Shown here: positions 15,845-25,500 of the stretch, piece after piece | Position numbering within the stretch: the first letter of the stretch is position 1 | How the letters are laid out: the number at the start of each line of letters is the position of its first letter | Assembly (NCBI GenBank): GCA_964588695.1 | Contig: CAZPQK010000003.1 | Span: 296,888 to 360,887 of the forward strand | Origin: CAZPQK01 sp964588695 | Lineage (GTDB): Bacteria > Krumholzibacteriota > Krumholzibacteriia > WVZY01 > JAKEHA01 | DNA length: 64,000 nucleotides | Direction: 5' to 3' | Position numbers and translations under genes: made by a program | The notes under the pieces: model-generated | Told to the model about the DNA's origin: nothing | What the model saw: only the letters and a program-made list of their open reading frames with translations | Database searches by the model: none

Positions 15845-16477
15845 TTAGGCGTCTTCGTCTTCGTTGAGGATTACTTCGTCCACCAGTCGGTTCCGATCCA
15901 CGATTGAGTTTTCGCCCAGCCAGATCGACCACAGCACTTTCGCAAAAGCATTGTTCTGTACCGAAGGCATTTTGTTGCCCGCCTGCACAGTGGTTATCGT
16001 CCCGTCCGGAAACCAGGTGAGTTCGATGGTGTCGCCTTTGGACACGGCCGAGCTGTTGGTCAGGAACAGGGTAACCTCGTCTTTAATGGCGGCCATTTCT
16101 TCGTCGCTGGTGTTGTTGTTAAATGCGTCTTCCATTGCTCCACGAAGTTTTTCGGTGCTGAGATCGCGGACAAAATCCAACACGATGCGCCGCGCGCCCT
16201 CGCCGTTAAGTGCGGCATCGAGCGCGGCTTCGTGCGATTCGAACGGAGAGGACACTTGCATGTAATGAGCGATGGCGTAGGCCTTGAACCATAGCTTTTT
16301 ACGGACGGTGGCGCCACTGAGGGTTAAGTTATGACTAATACCGTCGTAGTTGACCTCCGCCATTGTCGGGAAAGGCCGTTTGGTTGAAGGTTCGATAAAC
16401 TCGGTGGCGATGGCCGTGGGTGCCACAACCGCAAGTAGCATTGCACAAAGTATCGCGAGTGTCAGGTTGGTCTTCAT
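15845..16477 (-). CDS. Chalcone-isomerase-like exported protein
   Basis: A 210-residue protein with signal peptide (residues 1-24, ending PTAIA). The body matches the bacterial chalcone isomerase-like family: GISHNLTLSGATVRKKLWFKAYAIAHYM near the start, then ARRIVLDFVRDLSTEKLRGAMEDAF and GDTIELTWFPDGTITTVQ. Bacterial members lack flavonoid substrates and are thought to bind fatty-acid-like ligands; function is unknown. AGAGGT precedes the ATG. It starts 9 bp after the stop of the amidohydrolase gene, so both are probably on one transcript. Confidence 0.88.
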   Translation of the reverse strand: MKTNLTLAILCAMLLAVVAPTAIATEFIEPSTKRPFPTMAEVNYDGISHNLTLSGATVRKKLWFKAYAIAHYMQVSSPFESHEAALDAALNGEGARRIVLDFVRDLSTEKLRGAMEDAFNNNTSDEEMAAIKDEVTLFLTNSSAVSKGDTIELTWFPDGTITTVQAGNKMPSVQNNAFAKVLWSIWLGENSIVDRNRLVDEVILNEDEDA

Positions 16478-16486
16478 GATTACCTC

Positions 16487-17761
16487 TTAGTGTTTAAATA
16501 TCTCGCCGGCCTTCATCACAAATACAACGTTTCCCATCGCAGCAATATCCCGCAAAGGGTCACCCGCAACAGCGACAATGTCGGCAATTTTTCCGGGTTC
16601 GATGCTGCCAAGGTCGCCATCGATGCGCAGCAAAGTTGCCGCTTCCATGGTAGCGGCTTGAATGGCCTCCATCGGTTTCATTCCGCCTTCTACCATTAAA
16701 CCAAATTCGCGCCAGTTTTCGCCGTGTTCGCTGACGCCGCAGTCGGTGCCGAACGCAATCTTAACGCCGGCTCGGTAGGCCTTGGTAAAAGTGCTTTCGA
16801 TCTGCGGGCCGATCGCAGCCGCTTTGGGCCGCACAACGTCGGGAAAGAAGCCGTCGATCTTGGCTTTTTCGCCAACCCAGGCGCCAGCCAGCATGGTGGG
16901 AACGTAATAGGTTCCGTGTTCTTTCATGAGCTTAATGACCTCGTCGGTCATAAAGGTTCCATGCTCTATCGAGTTTACTCCCGCCAGGACCGCGCGCTTC
17001 ATACCTTCGGCGCCGTGGGCGTGTACCGCAACCGTGAAGTCATAGTCCTTCGCGGTTTCCACGATGGCGATGAGTTCCGCTTCGGTGAACTGCGGATTCT
17101 GTCCGCTCTTGGCCAGGCTAAGCACTCCGCCGGTCGCGGTAAGTTTGATCAAATCAGCGCCGTCTTTATAGCGTTGCCGAACTGCTTTGCGCGCGTCGTC
17201 GGGCCCGTTCACCACGCCTTCCTTCGGACCAGGGTCGCCGCGGAATTTGCGCGCCCAGCCGTTAGTGGGATCGGCATGTCCGCCGGTCGTCGCCAACGAC
17301 TTGCCAGCAGTGTAGATGCGCGGGCCAACCACGAACCCTTGGTTAATCGCGTTGCGCAGCGAGACCACGACCAGACCGTCGTCTCCCAGGTCGCGGACCG
17401 TTGTGAAACCTGCCATTAACGTGCGTCTGGCAAATACCGTGGACCGCAACGCCAGGTCGGTTTGATTCATGAATAATTTTTCGGAGTACGAATCCTCCGA
17501 CATCTCACTGATGAGATGCGTATGCATGTCCATCAGTCCCGGCAGGACGGTCGCGTTCTTAAGGTCGATGGCGTTGTCGGCCGGAACGTACCCGTCACGC
17601 ACGTCTGAAATGCGACCGTCGGCCACGATCACCGAAACCTCTTTGCGCGCGGACTTCGACTTGCCATCAATAAACTTACCGGCGTGGATTATCGTGGTTT
17701 CGGCGAATGACATCGGCGTCACCATTGCCAGTACAACTATGGCTATGACGGTCGTTTTCAA
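16487..17761 (-). CDS. Exported metal-dependent amidohydrolase (imidazolonepropionase/prolidase-like)
   Basis: A 424-residue amidohydrolase-superfamily TIM barrel with a signal peptide (residues ~1-20). The full metal site is present: HxH at His80/His82 (DMHTHL), carboxylated Lys206 (LIKLTATGG), His247/His249 (AVHAHG), His267 (EHGTF) and Asp340 (FGTDCG). This branch includes exported Xaa-Pro dipeptidases and related enzymes that hydrolyse small dipeptides or cyclic amides in the periplasm. The start is TTG, preceded by GGAGG at good spacing. First gene of a likely two-gene operon with the chalcone-isomerase-like gene. Confidence 0.92.
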   Translation of the reverse strand: MKTTVIAIVVLAMVTPMSFAETTIIHAGKFIDGKSKSARKEVSVIVADGRISDVRDGYVPADNAIDLKNATVLPGLMDMHTHLISEMSEDSYSEKLFMNQTDLALRSTVFARRTLMAGFTTVRDLGDDGLVVVSLRNAINQGFVVGPRIYTAGKSLATTGGHADPTNGWARKFRGDPGPKEGVVNGPDDARKAVRQRYKDGADLIKLTATGGVLSLAKSGQNPQFTEAELIAIVETAKDYDFTVAVHAHGAEGMKRAVLAGVNSIEHGTFMTDEVIKLMKEHGTYYVPTMLAGAWVGEKAKIDGFFPDVVRPKAAAIGPQIESTFTKAYRAGVKIAFGTDCGVSEHGENWREFGLMVEGGMKPMEAIQAATMEAATLLRIDGDLGSIEPGKIADIVAVAGDPLRDIAAMGNVVFVMKAGEIFKH

Positions 17762-17828
17762 GTTGGCCTCCAGGTAAAGCTAAGCGATGGTCAGCGCCAT
17801 GAAGTATATCCGCTGAAGGGGTTGGCGA

Positions 17829-18944
17829 CTAGCTTCGGTGTGCGGAGGCGGTGTCGGGGACGACATGGAGGCTGCGCGGTTTCTGGCTGAAGTCTACGGC
17901 GATAGCGTTGGCCACCGGTGCCGCGTCGACCGCCGCAAAAGCGATCAACGACGAACCCAGGTGGTGAAGTTGTTTCTGGCCGACAAAATAAAGCCCGGGG
18001 TGACTTCGTGACTTTCCGCGGTACTGATCAATCGCACCTGCAGGAGTTAATACTTCTGCGTCTATCCACGGGTACGTGTTCCGATATCCGGTGGCCCAAA
18101 TTACGGTGTCGGCCTGTACCCTGGTTCCGCAGGTACCAACAAGCCCGTCGGAGTTCCAGCCGTGGATTTTTCCCATACGCTTGACGCCGGCCTGTCGTGC
18201 AGAACGTTCAAGGTTCTGCCCCAATAGCCAATCGCCTTCGGTGCAGCCCTCTGGCATTAGTTTGCGGCCCAACTTCGAGTCGCGCGAAATACGAAACAAT
18301 CGCCACCCGATCAAAAACGTGTAGATGTCGACGCCAAGAATGTGGCGCGGAAGCGACCGCATGTTGCGCCCGGCAAGCCAAACCTCCCGGCCGGCGCCCG
18401 CCAACTCCAGTGCGATCTGGGTGCCGGAACTCCCTGTGCCCGCGACCACAATCCGCTGGCCGTGTGTGCCTGCGGGGTTTTGGTACTTGCTGCTGTGAAG
18501 TTGTCTGGTGCTGTCGCCGATGATGGTGGCAACCGACGGGACAAACGGTTCGGCGAACGCGCCAGTCGCGACGACAATGTTGTTGCTAATGTACTCGTCG
18601 GTCGCAGTCGTGATTCGCCAGCCTTCGCGGTGCGGTTCGGCTCGGGTTACTTTTTCCTGGAGCGTGACCGGAAGTTGAAAGTGTCGCGCGTAGGCTTCCA
18701 GGTAATCACCCATCTCCTGCGCAGTCGGGTAACGGCCGGTAGTAGGCGGAAAGGGCAGGCCGGGAAGCGAACTGTACCGCGGCGGCGTAAACAAAGTGAG
18801 TGAATCCCAGCGTTCGCGCCACACGTCGCCAACGCGTTTGCGGTCGTCCAGGATTCGGTGAGGAATCCCGTGGGAGCGCAGCGCGTGGCTTACCGCGAGG
18901 CCAGCCTGACCAGCACCGATGATAATGCAGTGGTGAACGCTCAT
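17829..18944 (-). CDS. Flavin-containing monooxygenase-like FAD/NAD(P)H oxidoreductase
   Basis: A 371-residue flavoprotein of the CzcO/FMO branch. It has an N-terminal FAD Rossmann motif (CIIIGAGQAGLAVSHAL), the second NAD(P)H-binding motif (IVVAGTGSSGTQIALELA), and the ATG-type motif (VIWATGYRNTYPWI). The stretch QLHSSKYQNPAGTHGQ matches the FMO-like region before the NADPH site. Such enzymes oxygenate N, S or ketone substrates; the substrate here is unknown. Ribosome-binding site is weak. A single gene between convergent or tandem neighbours with a terminator upstream. Confidence 0.9.
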   Translation of the reverse strand: MSVHHCIIIGAGQAGLAVSHALRSHGIPHRILDDRKRVGDVWRERWDSLTLFTPPRYSSLPGLPFPPTTGRYPTAQEMGDYLEAYARHFQLPVTLQEKVTRAEPHREGWRITTATDEYISNNIVVATGAFAEPFVPSVATIIGDSTRQLHSSKYQNPAGTHGQRIVVAGTGSSGTQIALELAGAGREVWLAGRNMRSLPRHILGVDIYTFLIGWRLFRISRDSKLGRKLMPEGCTEGDWLLGQNLERSARQAGVKRMGKIHGWNSDGLVGTCGTRVQADTVIWATGYRNTYPWIDAEVLTPAGAIDQYRGKSRSHPGLYFVGQKQLHHLGSSLIAFAAVDAAPVANAIAVDFSQKPRSLHVVPDTASAHRS

Positions 18945-18985
18945 AGTAGTTGGACGTTTAAGCGCCCGAATCCTTGCAACCCAAC

Positions 18986-19016
18986 AAAAACGCCCCCGAG
19001 CTTTTCGGGGGCGTTT
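18986..19016 (-). terminator. Strong terminator after the DUF937 gene
   Basis: AAACGCCCCCGA and TCGGGGGCGTTT form a perfect 12-bp stem with a 5-nt loop. On the minus strand it is followed by TTGTTGGG, so it ends the transcript of the DUF937 gene 41 bp upstream. Confidence 0.88.
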
Positions 19017-19056
19017 GCCTCCGGGCTTCTAACCCGAAATATAATGAATGTCTGGC

Positions 19057-19647
19057 TTATCTGCCGCCGAAAAGCTTACCCATGAAGCCCTTAGCAACGT
19101 CGCTCAGGTCCAGGTCGCCGTCGCCGTCCTGGTCGAGAAAGCCGGTGAGCATACTCATCTGCGGAGATTGCTTTTCGATCTGCTGGCGTTGCTCGCCCAG
19201 AAACCCCGCCAGCATGTTGGCGTCAAAACCTTGCTCGCGCTGTTGACGACCAAGTGCACCCATCACCATCGGCGCCAAAGCTTGCAACAGTTTGCCGGCA
19301 GAATCGCCGCCCATTCCGGTTGCCTTGCTAAGGCTGCTTTCGACGCGCGACTGTTGGCCACCAAGAACGTGCTTTAGAATGCCAGCGCCCGGGCCTTGAT
19401 CGGACTGCCCGAGGAAACCACTAAGGTTGTCGAGGATGCTGCCGTCGTGGTCTTTGTTGAGTGCTGCCGAAAGAGCCTGAGCGCCTTCCGGCTTGGAAGC
19501 GTTGCGCGAAAGCGCGCCCATCAACAACGGCAACGCGGCTCCGACCGCAGCGCCGGTGGTTTTTTCGTCGGCTCCGATTGATCGGCCGAGCTGCTGCAGG
19601 TTGCTGCCGCCCAGCTGTTGCTGAAGTAGATCCATAATCGACGACAT
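19057..19647 (-). CDS. DUF937 (YidB-like) protein with a C-terminal EF-hand-like loop
   Basis: A 196-residue protein of the DUF937/YidB family: MDLLQQQLGG...GAAVGAALPLLMGALSRNASKPEGAQALSAALN is characteristic, followed by the Gly/Leu-rich region AGKLLQALAPMVMGALGRQQ. Near the C-terminus DQDGDGDLDLSD has the spacing of a calcium-binding EF-hand or dockerin loop. No signal peptide. The ATG has GGGAGGA upstream and a consensus TATAAT promoter about 50 bp away. The function of DUF937 proteins is not established. Confidence 0.9.
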   Translation of the reverse strand: MSSIMDLLQQQLGGSNLQQLGRSIGADEKTTGAAVGAALPLLMGALSRNASKPEGAQALSAALNKDHDGSILDNLSGFLGQSDQGPGAGILKHVLGGQQSRVESSLSKATGMGGDSAGKLLQALAPMVMGALGRQQREQGFDANMLAGFLGEQRQQIEKQSPQMSMLTGFLDQDGDGDLDLSDVAKGFMGKLFGGR

Positions 19648-19694
19648 AACGTCCTCCCGAAATGATGAAAAGGTGATTAAAACGTCCAGCCTGC

Positions 19695-19706
19695 ATTATA
19701 GCAGAC
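19695..19706 (-). promoter_or_regulatory. Extended -10 promoter (GTCTGCTATAAT) for the DUF937 gene
   Basis: A perfect TATAAT preceded by TGC (extended -10) on the minus strand, 47 bp upstream of the start codon. The 13-base string GTCTGCTATAATG is shared exactly with the promoter at 56446-56457. Confidence 0.65.
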
Positions 19707-19918
19707 ATGACCTTAGACCCGGAACATTGCCAAATGGTCACACCGTTGAAGCAGTTTTACTGTACACTACCGATGAGCTAATACATTGTTGTGTAATGTG
19801 TTACGTACGTGTCGACGCTGGCGGCGTCCGCCGGCGCCGCATCGAGGGCTCGACAGTTGAAAGAAGCTTCTCTTAGAGTTGGGTCTGGCGCAGTTCTAAA
19901 CCCAGCCGGAGGGGGAAC

Positions 19919-20524
19919 ATGAAAAGACTGTCACTTGTTACGTATTTGAGCGTGTTGTTTGCGGTAGCGACGTTGGTTTCGATAACCGGGCGTCCCGCGG
20001 AAACTGTGGTTACGGCGGCTGACCAGAGCATGTCGGCGGCCACTGCTATTCCCGACTTGTCAGGGACCTGGACCGGCAGTTGGTTCGACACGGTGTTCAC
20101 GGTCGGACCTTACGACATGACGTTTGTGTTAACTCAAGACGCGGGCTCGGTTTCTGGTACAGGGACGATCGACTTTTCCGCGTTTGGGTTCGGCGTGGTA
20201 AACGGAACTTGTTCAGGAACCATCTCGGGAAATGTGCTTACCGGAACCTTCACCGCCGGGAGCGGCCCATCGATGGGAAGCGGCAGCCTGACACTAACCG
20301 GAATGACAATGTCTCGCGGTATCACTAACGCTACTGCGTCGGGATCGGGTTCCAACTTTTTTGGACCTTTTGTAATTGAAGGAACCGTCACCGACACGCA
20401 AATTACCGGAACGTTCGGGTTTACCAATCCAGGTAGCGGAGGTGGGACCGGTACAATGATTAAGCAATCGTCACCGATTCGTGAAGAGACTTTGGGGAAA
20501 GTCAAAGCCGAGTTCGCGGACTAG
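19919..20524 (+). CDS. Exported beta-rich protein with C-terminal TLGKVK motif
   Basis: A 201-residue protein with a signal peptide (about residues 1-34). The mature part begins with DLSGTWTGSW and continues as Gly/Thr/Ser-rich beta strands (DAGSVSGTGTIDF, GTCSGTISGNVLTGTFTAG, TDTQITGTFGF), a pattern seen in small lipocalin-like or META-like extracellular barrels with repeated SGTxTG strands. I do not recognise a named family. The last residues, REETLGKVKAEFAD, resemble the end of the DNRLRE protein at 6861-7598. The ATG has GGAGGGGG upstream. An RDD gene follows after 2 bp. Confidence 0.8.
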   Translation: MKRLSLVTYLSVLFAVATLVSITGRPAETVVTAADQSMSAATAIPDLSGTWTGSWFDTVFTVGPYDMTFVLTQDAGSVSGTGTIDFSAFGFGVVNGTCSGTISGNVLTGTFTAGSGPSMGSGSLTLTGMTMSRGITNATASGSGSNFFGPFVIEGTVTDTQITGTFGFTNPGSGGGTGTMIKQSSPIREETLGKVKAEFAD

Positions 20525-20526
20525 CA

Positions 20527-21069
20527 GTGTCGGCTGGATTCTTTCGGCGTTTCTTAGCAACGGCCATCGACAGCACTCTGGTGTTGTTGTTGGCCGTTTT
20601 GCTTGCCGGGACCAGTGGCGAATGGTTTGCGGAAAGGTGGTGGAACATGTTCTCGGTCGGCGAACCGCACTCGCGTTGGCAAGGACTGGTCCCGATGTTG
20701 TTGGGTTTTCAAGCGTCGATTAACTACGGGGTACCTATGTCTGCGCTGTTGATTCTTCTTCCCGAGGCGCTGGTTGGAACGTCTGCGGGTAAGGCGCTAC
20801 TTCGCGCGTACATCGTGGTGCTTTCCGATGACGGTTCGGTTCGCCCCGCGCGCGTGAGGCAGTTGTGGAAGCGATACCTGGCGAAGCTTTCGGGGGGCGT
20901 GCTCCTGGTATTGGCGATGGCCACAGAGCGCATCGAATTTGCCGTGGTTGGGGGCTTGTTGACGGTCGTCATTGCCGTCGGAGCTGCGGCCGTAATCATG
21001 CCGGGTGGGCGCGCGTTGCATGATCGTCTTTCGGGCACCGTCGTTTGGCGGGGCCGGCAGCGCCAATAG
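20527..21069 (+). CDS. RDD family membrane protein
   Basis: A 180-residue inner-membrane protein with about four hydrophobic segments. The first helix has the RDD family pattern (RRFLATAIDSTLVLLLAVLLAG), and a later segment (PEALVGTSAGKALLRAYIVV) matches the family's conserved GKxxxG-type middle region. RDD proteins are thought to be transporters or membrane accessory proteins. The GTG start follows the preceding stop by 2 bp, so translation is likely coupled. Confidence 0.85.
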   Translation: MSAGFFRRFLATAIDSTLVLLLAVLLAGTSGEWFAERWWNMFSVGEPHSRWQGLVPMLLGFQASINYGVPMSALLILLPEALVGTSAGKALLRAYIVVLSDDGSVRPARVRQLWKRYLAKLSGGVLLVLAMATERIEFAVVGGLLTVVIAVGAAAVIMPGGRALHDRLSGTVVWRGRQRQ

Positions 21070-21214
21070 CGTCAGAACGCGCCCAGAGACTCCCGCTTGT
21101 TTCTTAACGCGTCCTGTTCGCGACTCTTCCCGTTGGGGTACGGACCTTGCTCTCTTTTCGCTATGTCGCGAACACGAGCGCGGCTGGGAGTTGAGCTAAT
21201 ACGGAGACATACTC

Positions 21215-22315
21215 ATGAAACGATCGCGTTCGATCGTCGCCGTTCTATCGATGGGACTGGTGATTGCGTTGACCGGGTGCGGGCTTAATCCCTTCGGTGA
21301 AGAGGATGCATTGGAGTTCGCAGTTCCCGATGGTTCCCAGTTGTCGTTTGACTTTCCTTCCTCTTTAGGTTTCGAAGATCCACTGGCACGATCGTTTGCC
21401 TGCCCTGACTTTACGCAACCTGGTCCGGCGGCGGCATGTGCAACTCGCGAGGCGCTTGGCCTGGTGACCAACGAAGTTTCCGCAAAAACGGTGGAGATGC
21501 TAAACCGCGTCAGTGACGAGGCCGCCGCGTCCAGTATTCCGCAGAATGTTACCGTGAAGTTCAAGCACGACGACATGGACGTTTCTGTGTGGTGGCGATC
21601 GACCGATGCATCTGCGGACTATCGAATTGACGCAACGGACGAAGTCACGGGAGCAGCTGTCGCGCGTTGGCATTGGTCGCAATCATCGGACGGGGGAATT
21701 AACGGCGAGTTTGTAGTTACCGGCGATTTGCTCCACGAACTGCAGCTTGCTCCCGACGGTGTGAGTTTGATTTTTACAGTGAACGGCAACGGTACCGAAA
21801 AAGACATGCGCCTCACGGTTGATGGCGGATTGGAAGCTGTCGCCGGTCGGGAAGCAGCGCCTACGCGCGCACTAATACAAGCGGTTAAAGATGATGGGAT
21901 GTGGACGATCGGGTATGGCATGTTTCACCCGGCCTGGCTGAACAACGAAGAAATTACCGGCCAGCCGACGGTTGTTCTGGGTGTTGCGCTGGCCGAAGCC
22001 ACCGACCAGGGGCGAACCGTGATGCGGGCGGTTGCCGTTCCTGCGACCGACACGGGGCTTGCTGAGGACGCGGATTCCGTGCACTCGCTTTGTGTGGGTG
22101 CGGTTGCTTCGCTGGAAGGTGCTGGCCTGGTTCCGCCCGGCGTTATGACGTGTGTCGAAGGCAACCCGTTCTATTTGCTGGCCAACGGCGGGATCCAGGA
22201 GGCGGGAACGCCACCGTCCGGTTTTGCTCCCTTGCAGTCGGGTGCGAACGCGCTTGACTACTTAACTTCCAATCCATCGGCCATCATGAATTTGACGGTG
22301 TCGTTGACGCCGTAG
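21215..22315 (+). CDS. Lipoprotein of unknown function
   Basis: A 366-residue protein with a lipoprotein signal peptide: MKRSRSIVAVLSMGLVIALTGC, lipobox LTGC with Cys22 as the acylated residue. The mature part is acidic near the N-terminus and then mixed alpha/beta, with no motif I recognise. It has few cysteines beyond a CPDF...CATRE pair and a C-terminal LCVG...MTCVEG pair that could form disulfides. CGGAGAC precedes the ATG. Probably anchored in the outer or inner membrane facing the periplasm. Confidence 0.8.
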   Translation: MKRSRSIVAVLSMGLVIALTGCGLNPFGEEDALEFAVPDGSQLSFDFPSSLGFEDPLARSFACPDFTQPGPAAACATREALGLVTNEVSAKTVEMLNRVSDEAAASSIPQNVTVKFKHDDMDVSVWWRSTDASADYRIDATDEVTGAAVARWHWSQSSDGGINGEFVVTGDLLHELQLAPDGVSLIFTVNGNGTEKDMRLTVDGGLEAVAGREAAPTRALIQAVKDDGMWTIGYGMFHPAWLNNEEITGQPTVVLGVALAEATDQGRTVMRAVAVPATDTGLAEDADSVHSLCVGAVASLEGAGLVPPGVMTCVEGNPFYLLANGGIQEAGTPPSGFAPLQSGANALDYLTSNPSAIMNLTVSLTP

Positions 22316-22365
22316 GGTGGGCCTGGCCAGGTCGACAACGGCTGGCGGCCTCGGCCATGCCACCC
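22315..22365. repeat. Long imperfect palindrome, REP- or MITE-like
   Basis: The outer arms GGGTGGGCCTGGCC and GGCCATGCCACCC pair with few mismatches, enclosing a GC-rich centre. The element starts at the lipoprotein stop codon and lies before a separate terminator hairpin, so it is not needed for termination. Confidence 0.45.
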
Positions 22366-22373
22366 CAGGGATC

Positions 22374-22402
22374 AGGACCGCTACGGCGGTCCTTTTTCTT
22401 TT
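22374..22402 (+). terminator. Rho-independent terminator after the lipoprotein gene
   Basis: AGGACCGC and GCGGTCCT form a perfect 8-bp stem with a 4-nt loop, followed by TTTTCTTTTT. Confidence 0.88.
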
Positions 22403-22439
22403 TGCGGTCGCGAGGCCACGGACCCGGATCTGGCGCGAG

Positions 22440-22469
22440 TTGCCCGAAACCGGCATAATCTAATAGAAT
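22440..22469 (+). promoter_or_regulatory. Probable sigma-70-type promoter for icmF
   Basis: TTGCCC (-35) and TAGAAT (-10) are 18 bp apart, 62 bp upstream of the icmF start. No cobalamin riboswitch could be recognised in the short leader. Confidence 0.35.
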
Positions 22470-22531
22470 AGTCTGGTCGAACCGGGATTTGCGCCCGGCG
22501 CACCATCTTCTCCCAAAACAACGAGTTACGA

Positions 22532-25500
22532 ATGAAGAAAATCGAGCCGTATCAGCCCAAGAACAAAGTCCGAGTGGTAACCGCCGCGTCTTTGTTTGAC
22601 GGCCACGATGCCGCGATCAACATTATGCGGCGAATTATTCAGGCGACCGGCTGCGAGGTTATTCACTTAGGGCACGACCGCAGCGTAGAAGAAGTTGTCG
22701 ATTGCGCCATCGAAGAAGACGCGCAAGCAATCGCGATGACTTCTTATCAGGGCGGGCACAACGAATACTTCAAGTACATGTACGACCTTCTGCGCGAGCG
22801 CGGCGCCGAGCATATAAAGATCTTCGGCGGTGGCGGTGGCGTAATTCTCCCCGACGAAATCGCCGAGCTTCACGAGTACGGTATAACCCGTATTTACTCG
22901 CCCGATGACGGTCGCGCCATGGGGCTGCAGGGAATGATCAACGACCTGGTGGAACGTTCCGACGTTCCGACCGGGTTTAGCTTGAACGGCGAGGTTGGCG
23001 AACTCACTACTGACTTTAAGGCGATTGCTCGCGTGATCTCGGCCGCAGAAAACAATGCCGATGGCGCTGCCGAAGATCTCGACAAGATTCGCGTACAAGC
23101 CAAGACTTCTAAGACGCCGATACTGGGGATCACCGGGACCGGCGGCGCGGGAAAATCGTCACTTGTTGACGAACTGGTGCGCCGGTTTCTGCTGGACTTT
23201 CCGAAGAAGCGCATCGCAATTGTGTCGGTCGATCCTTCGAAGCGTAAGACCGGCGGTGCGTTGCTAGGCGATCGCATTCGCATGAACGCCATTCGCGATC
23301 GTCGTGTTTACATGCGCTCATTGGCGACTCGTCAGTCCAATCTGGCACTGTCGAAACATGTTAGCGATGCCTTGGATATTTTGCGCGTTTCTGGGTTTGA
23401 TTTGATCATCCTGGAGACGTCCGGGATTGGGCAGTCCGACACAGAGATTATTGACCACAGCGACGCCAGTCTGTACGTGATGACTCCTGAATACGGTGCC
23501 GCGACGCAGCTGGAAAAAATCGACATGCTGGACTTTGCCGACGTTATCGCCATCAACAAGTTTGACAAACGCGGCGCGCTGGATGCGCTACGTGACGTTC
23601 GCAAGCAGTTCAAGCGAAACCACCAGTTGTGGGATGTCGACGATGACGATGTGCCGGTATTTGGAACCATCGCGTCGCAGTTCAACGACCCCGGTACCAA
23701 CCGGTTGTATTCGGCGGTCGTGGCCAAAGTTGTGGAGAAGACCGGGGCCGATCTGGCGAGCGGGTTTTCGGCGGGCGACGAGATGTCCGAGAAGGTCTTC
23801 ATCATTCCGCCCAAACGGACTCGCTACCTGTCGGAAATTGCCGAGAACAATCGCACGTATGACGATTGGGCGCGCAAGCAGAGCGAAGTTGCCCAACGGT
23901 TGTTTAGCATTCGTCGAACCATTGAGACTCTGCAATCCAGCGACGCCGACTATCGCGACCAGCTAATCGCCAACCTGGAAGAAACATATTCGAAGGTTGC
24001 ACTGGATCTTGACCCGCACAACCTTGCAATTCTTGAAAACTGGCAGACCACCTGCAAACGTTATCGCGATGAGGTGTACACGTTTAAGGTGCGCGACCGC
24101 GAGTTAAAGATCGAGACGCATACCGAAAGTTTGTCACACACCCAGGTGCCGAAGGTGGCGCTGCCGCGGTTTGAAGCCTGGGGCGACGTATTGCAATGGA
24201 ACTTGCAAGAAAATGTACCCGGCGAGTTTCCCTTTACCGCGGGAATTTACCCGTTTAAACGCGAAGGCGAAGACCCGACGCGTATGTTCGCCGGCGAAGG
24301 CGCACCCGAACGCACCAATCGCCGGTTTCATTATGTTAGCGAAGGCATGCCCGCGAAGCGGCTGTCGACGGCGTTCGATTCGGTAACGTTGTACGGCCAC
24401 GACCCGGACCTTCGACCCGACATCTACGGCAAAATTGGTAACTCGGGCGTGTCGGTTTGCTGTCTGGACGACGCCAAAAAGCTGTACTCAGGGTTCGACC
24501 TGGCAGACCCGGCTACGTCGGTGTCGATGACCATCAACGGTCCGGCGCCGATGTTGTTGGCTTTCTTCTTGAACGCCGCCATCGACCAGCAATGCGAAAA
24601 ATACATTCACGCCAACGGGTTGGAGAATGAAGTAAACGCGAAGCTCGACGAGCTGTTCGCCGGCAAGACGCGTCCGCGTTATCGCGGAGAGCTTCCACCG
24701 GGCAACGATGGTCTGGGACTTATGTTGTTGGGCACAACGGGTGACAGAGTGCTTCCGTCGGATGTGTATGACAAGATAAAGGCGGACACGCTTAAAGTCG
24801 TTCGCGGCACCGTTCAAGCCGACATTCTTAAGGAGGATCAAGCGCAGAATACTTGCATCTTTTCCACCGAGTTTGCGTTGCGGCTAATGGGTGATGTGCA
24901 GCAATACTTCATCGACAAGGGTGTTCGTAATTTCTACTCGGTGTCGATTTCTGGCTACCACATTGCAGAAGCCGGCGCCAACCCGATCACACAGCTTGCG
25001 TTTACTTTGGCCAATGGGTTCACCTACGTGGAGTATTACCTGAGCCGCGGAATGGACATTGACTCGTTCGCGCCCAACCTCTCCTTCTTTTTCTCTAACG
25101 GGATTGACCCGGAGTACGCGGTGATTGGACGGGTAGCGCGGCGGATCTGGTCAAAAGCGTTGAAGCTCAAGTACGGCGCTAATGACCGTTCGCAGAAGCT
25201 TAAATATCATATCCAGACTTCCGGGCGATCGCTGCACGCCCAGGAGATTTCGTTTAACGACATCCGAACAACGCTACAAGCTTTGTATGCGATTTACGAT
25301 AATTGCAATTCGTTGCACACCAATGCCTACGACGAAGCCATTACCACACCCACCGAAGAATCGGTGCGTCGCGCGATGGCGATACAGTTAATCATCAATA
25401 AAGAACTCGGACTGGCCAAGAACGAAAACCCCATGCAGGGATCCTTCGTAATCGAAGAGTTAACCGATCTGGTGGAAGAAGCCGTGTTAGCCGAGTTCGA

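Noticed and set aside
22446..22531. Cobalamin riboswitch ahead of icmF
   Set aside because: The leader is only about 60 bases and lacks the B12-box sequence and length of a cobalamin riboswitch.
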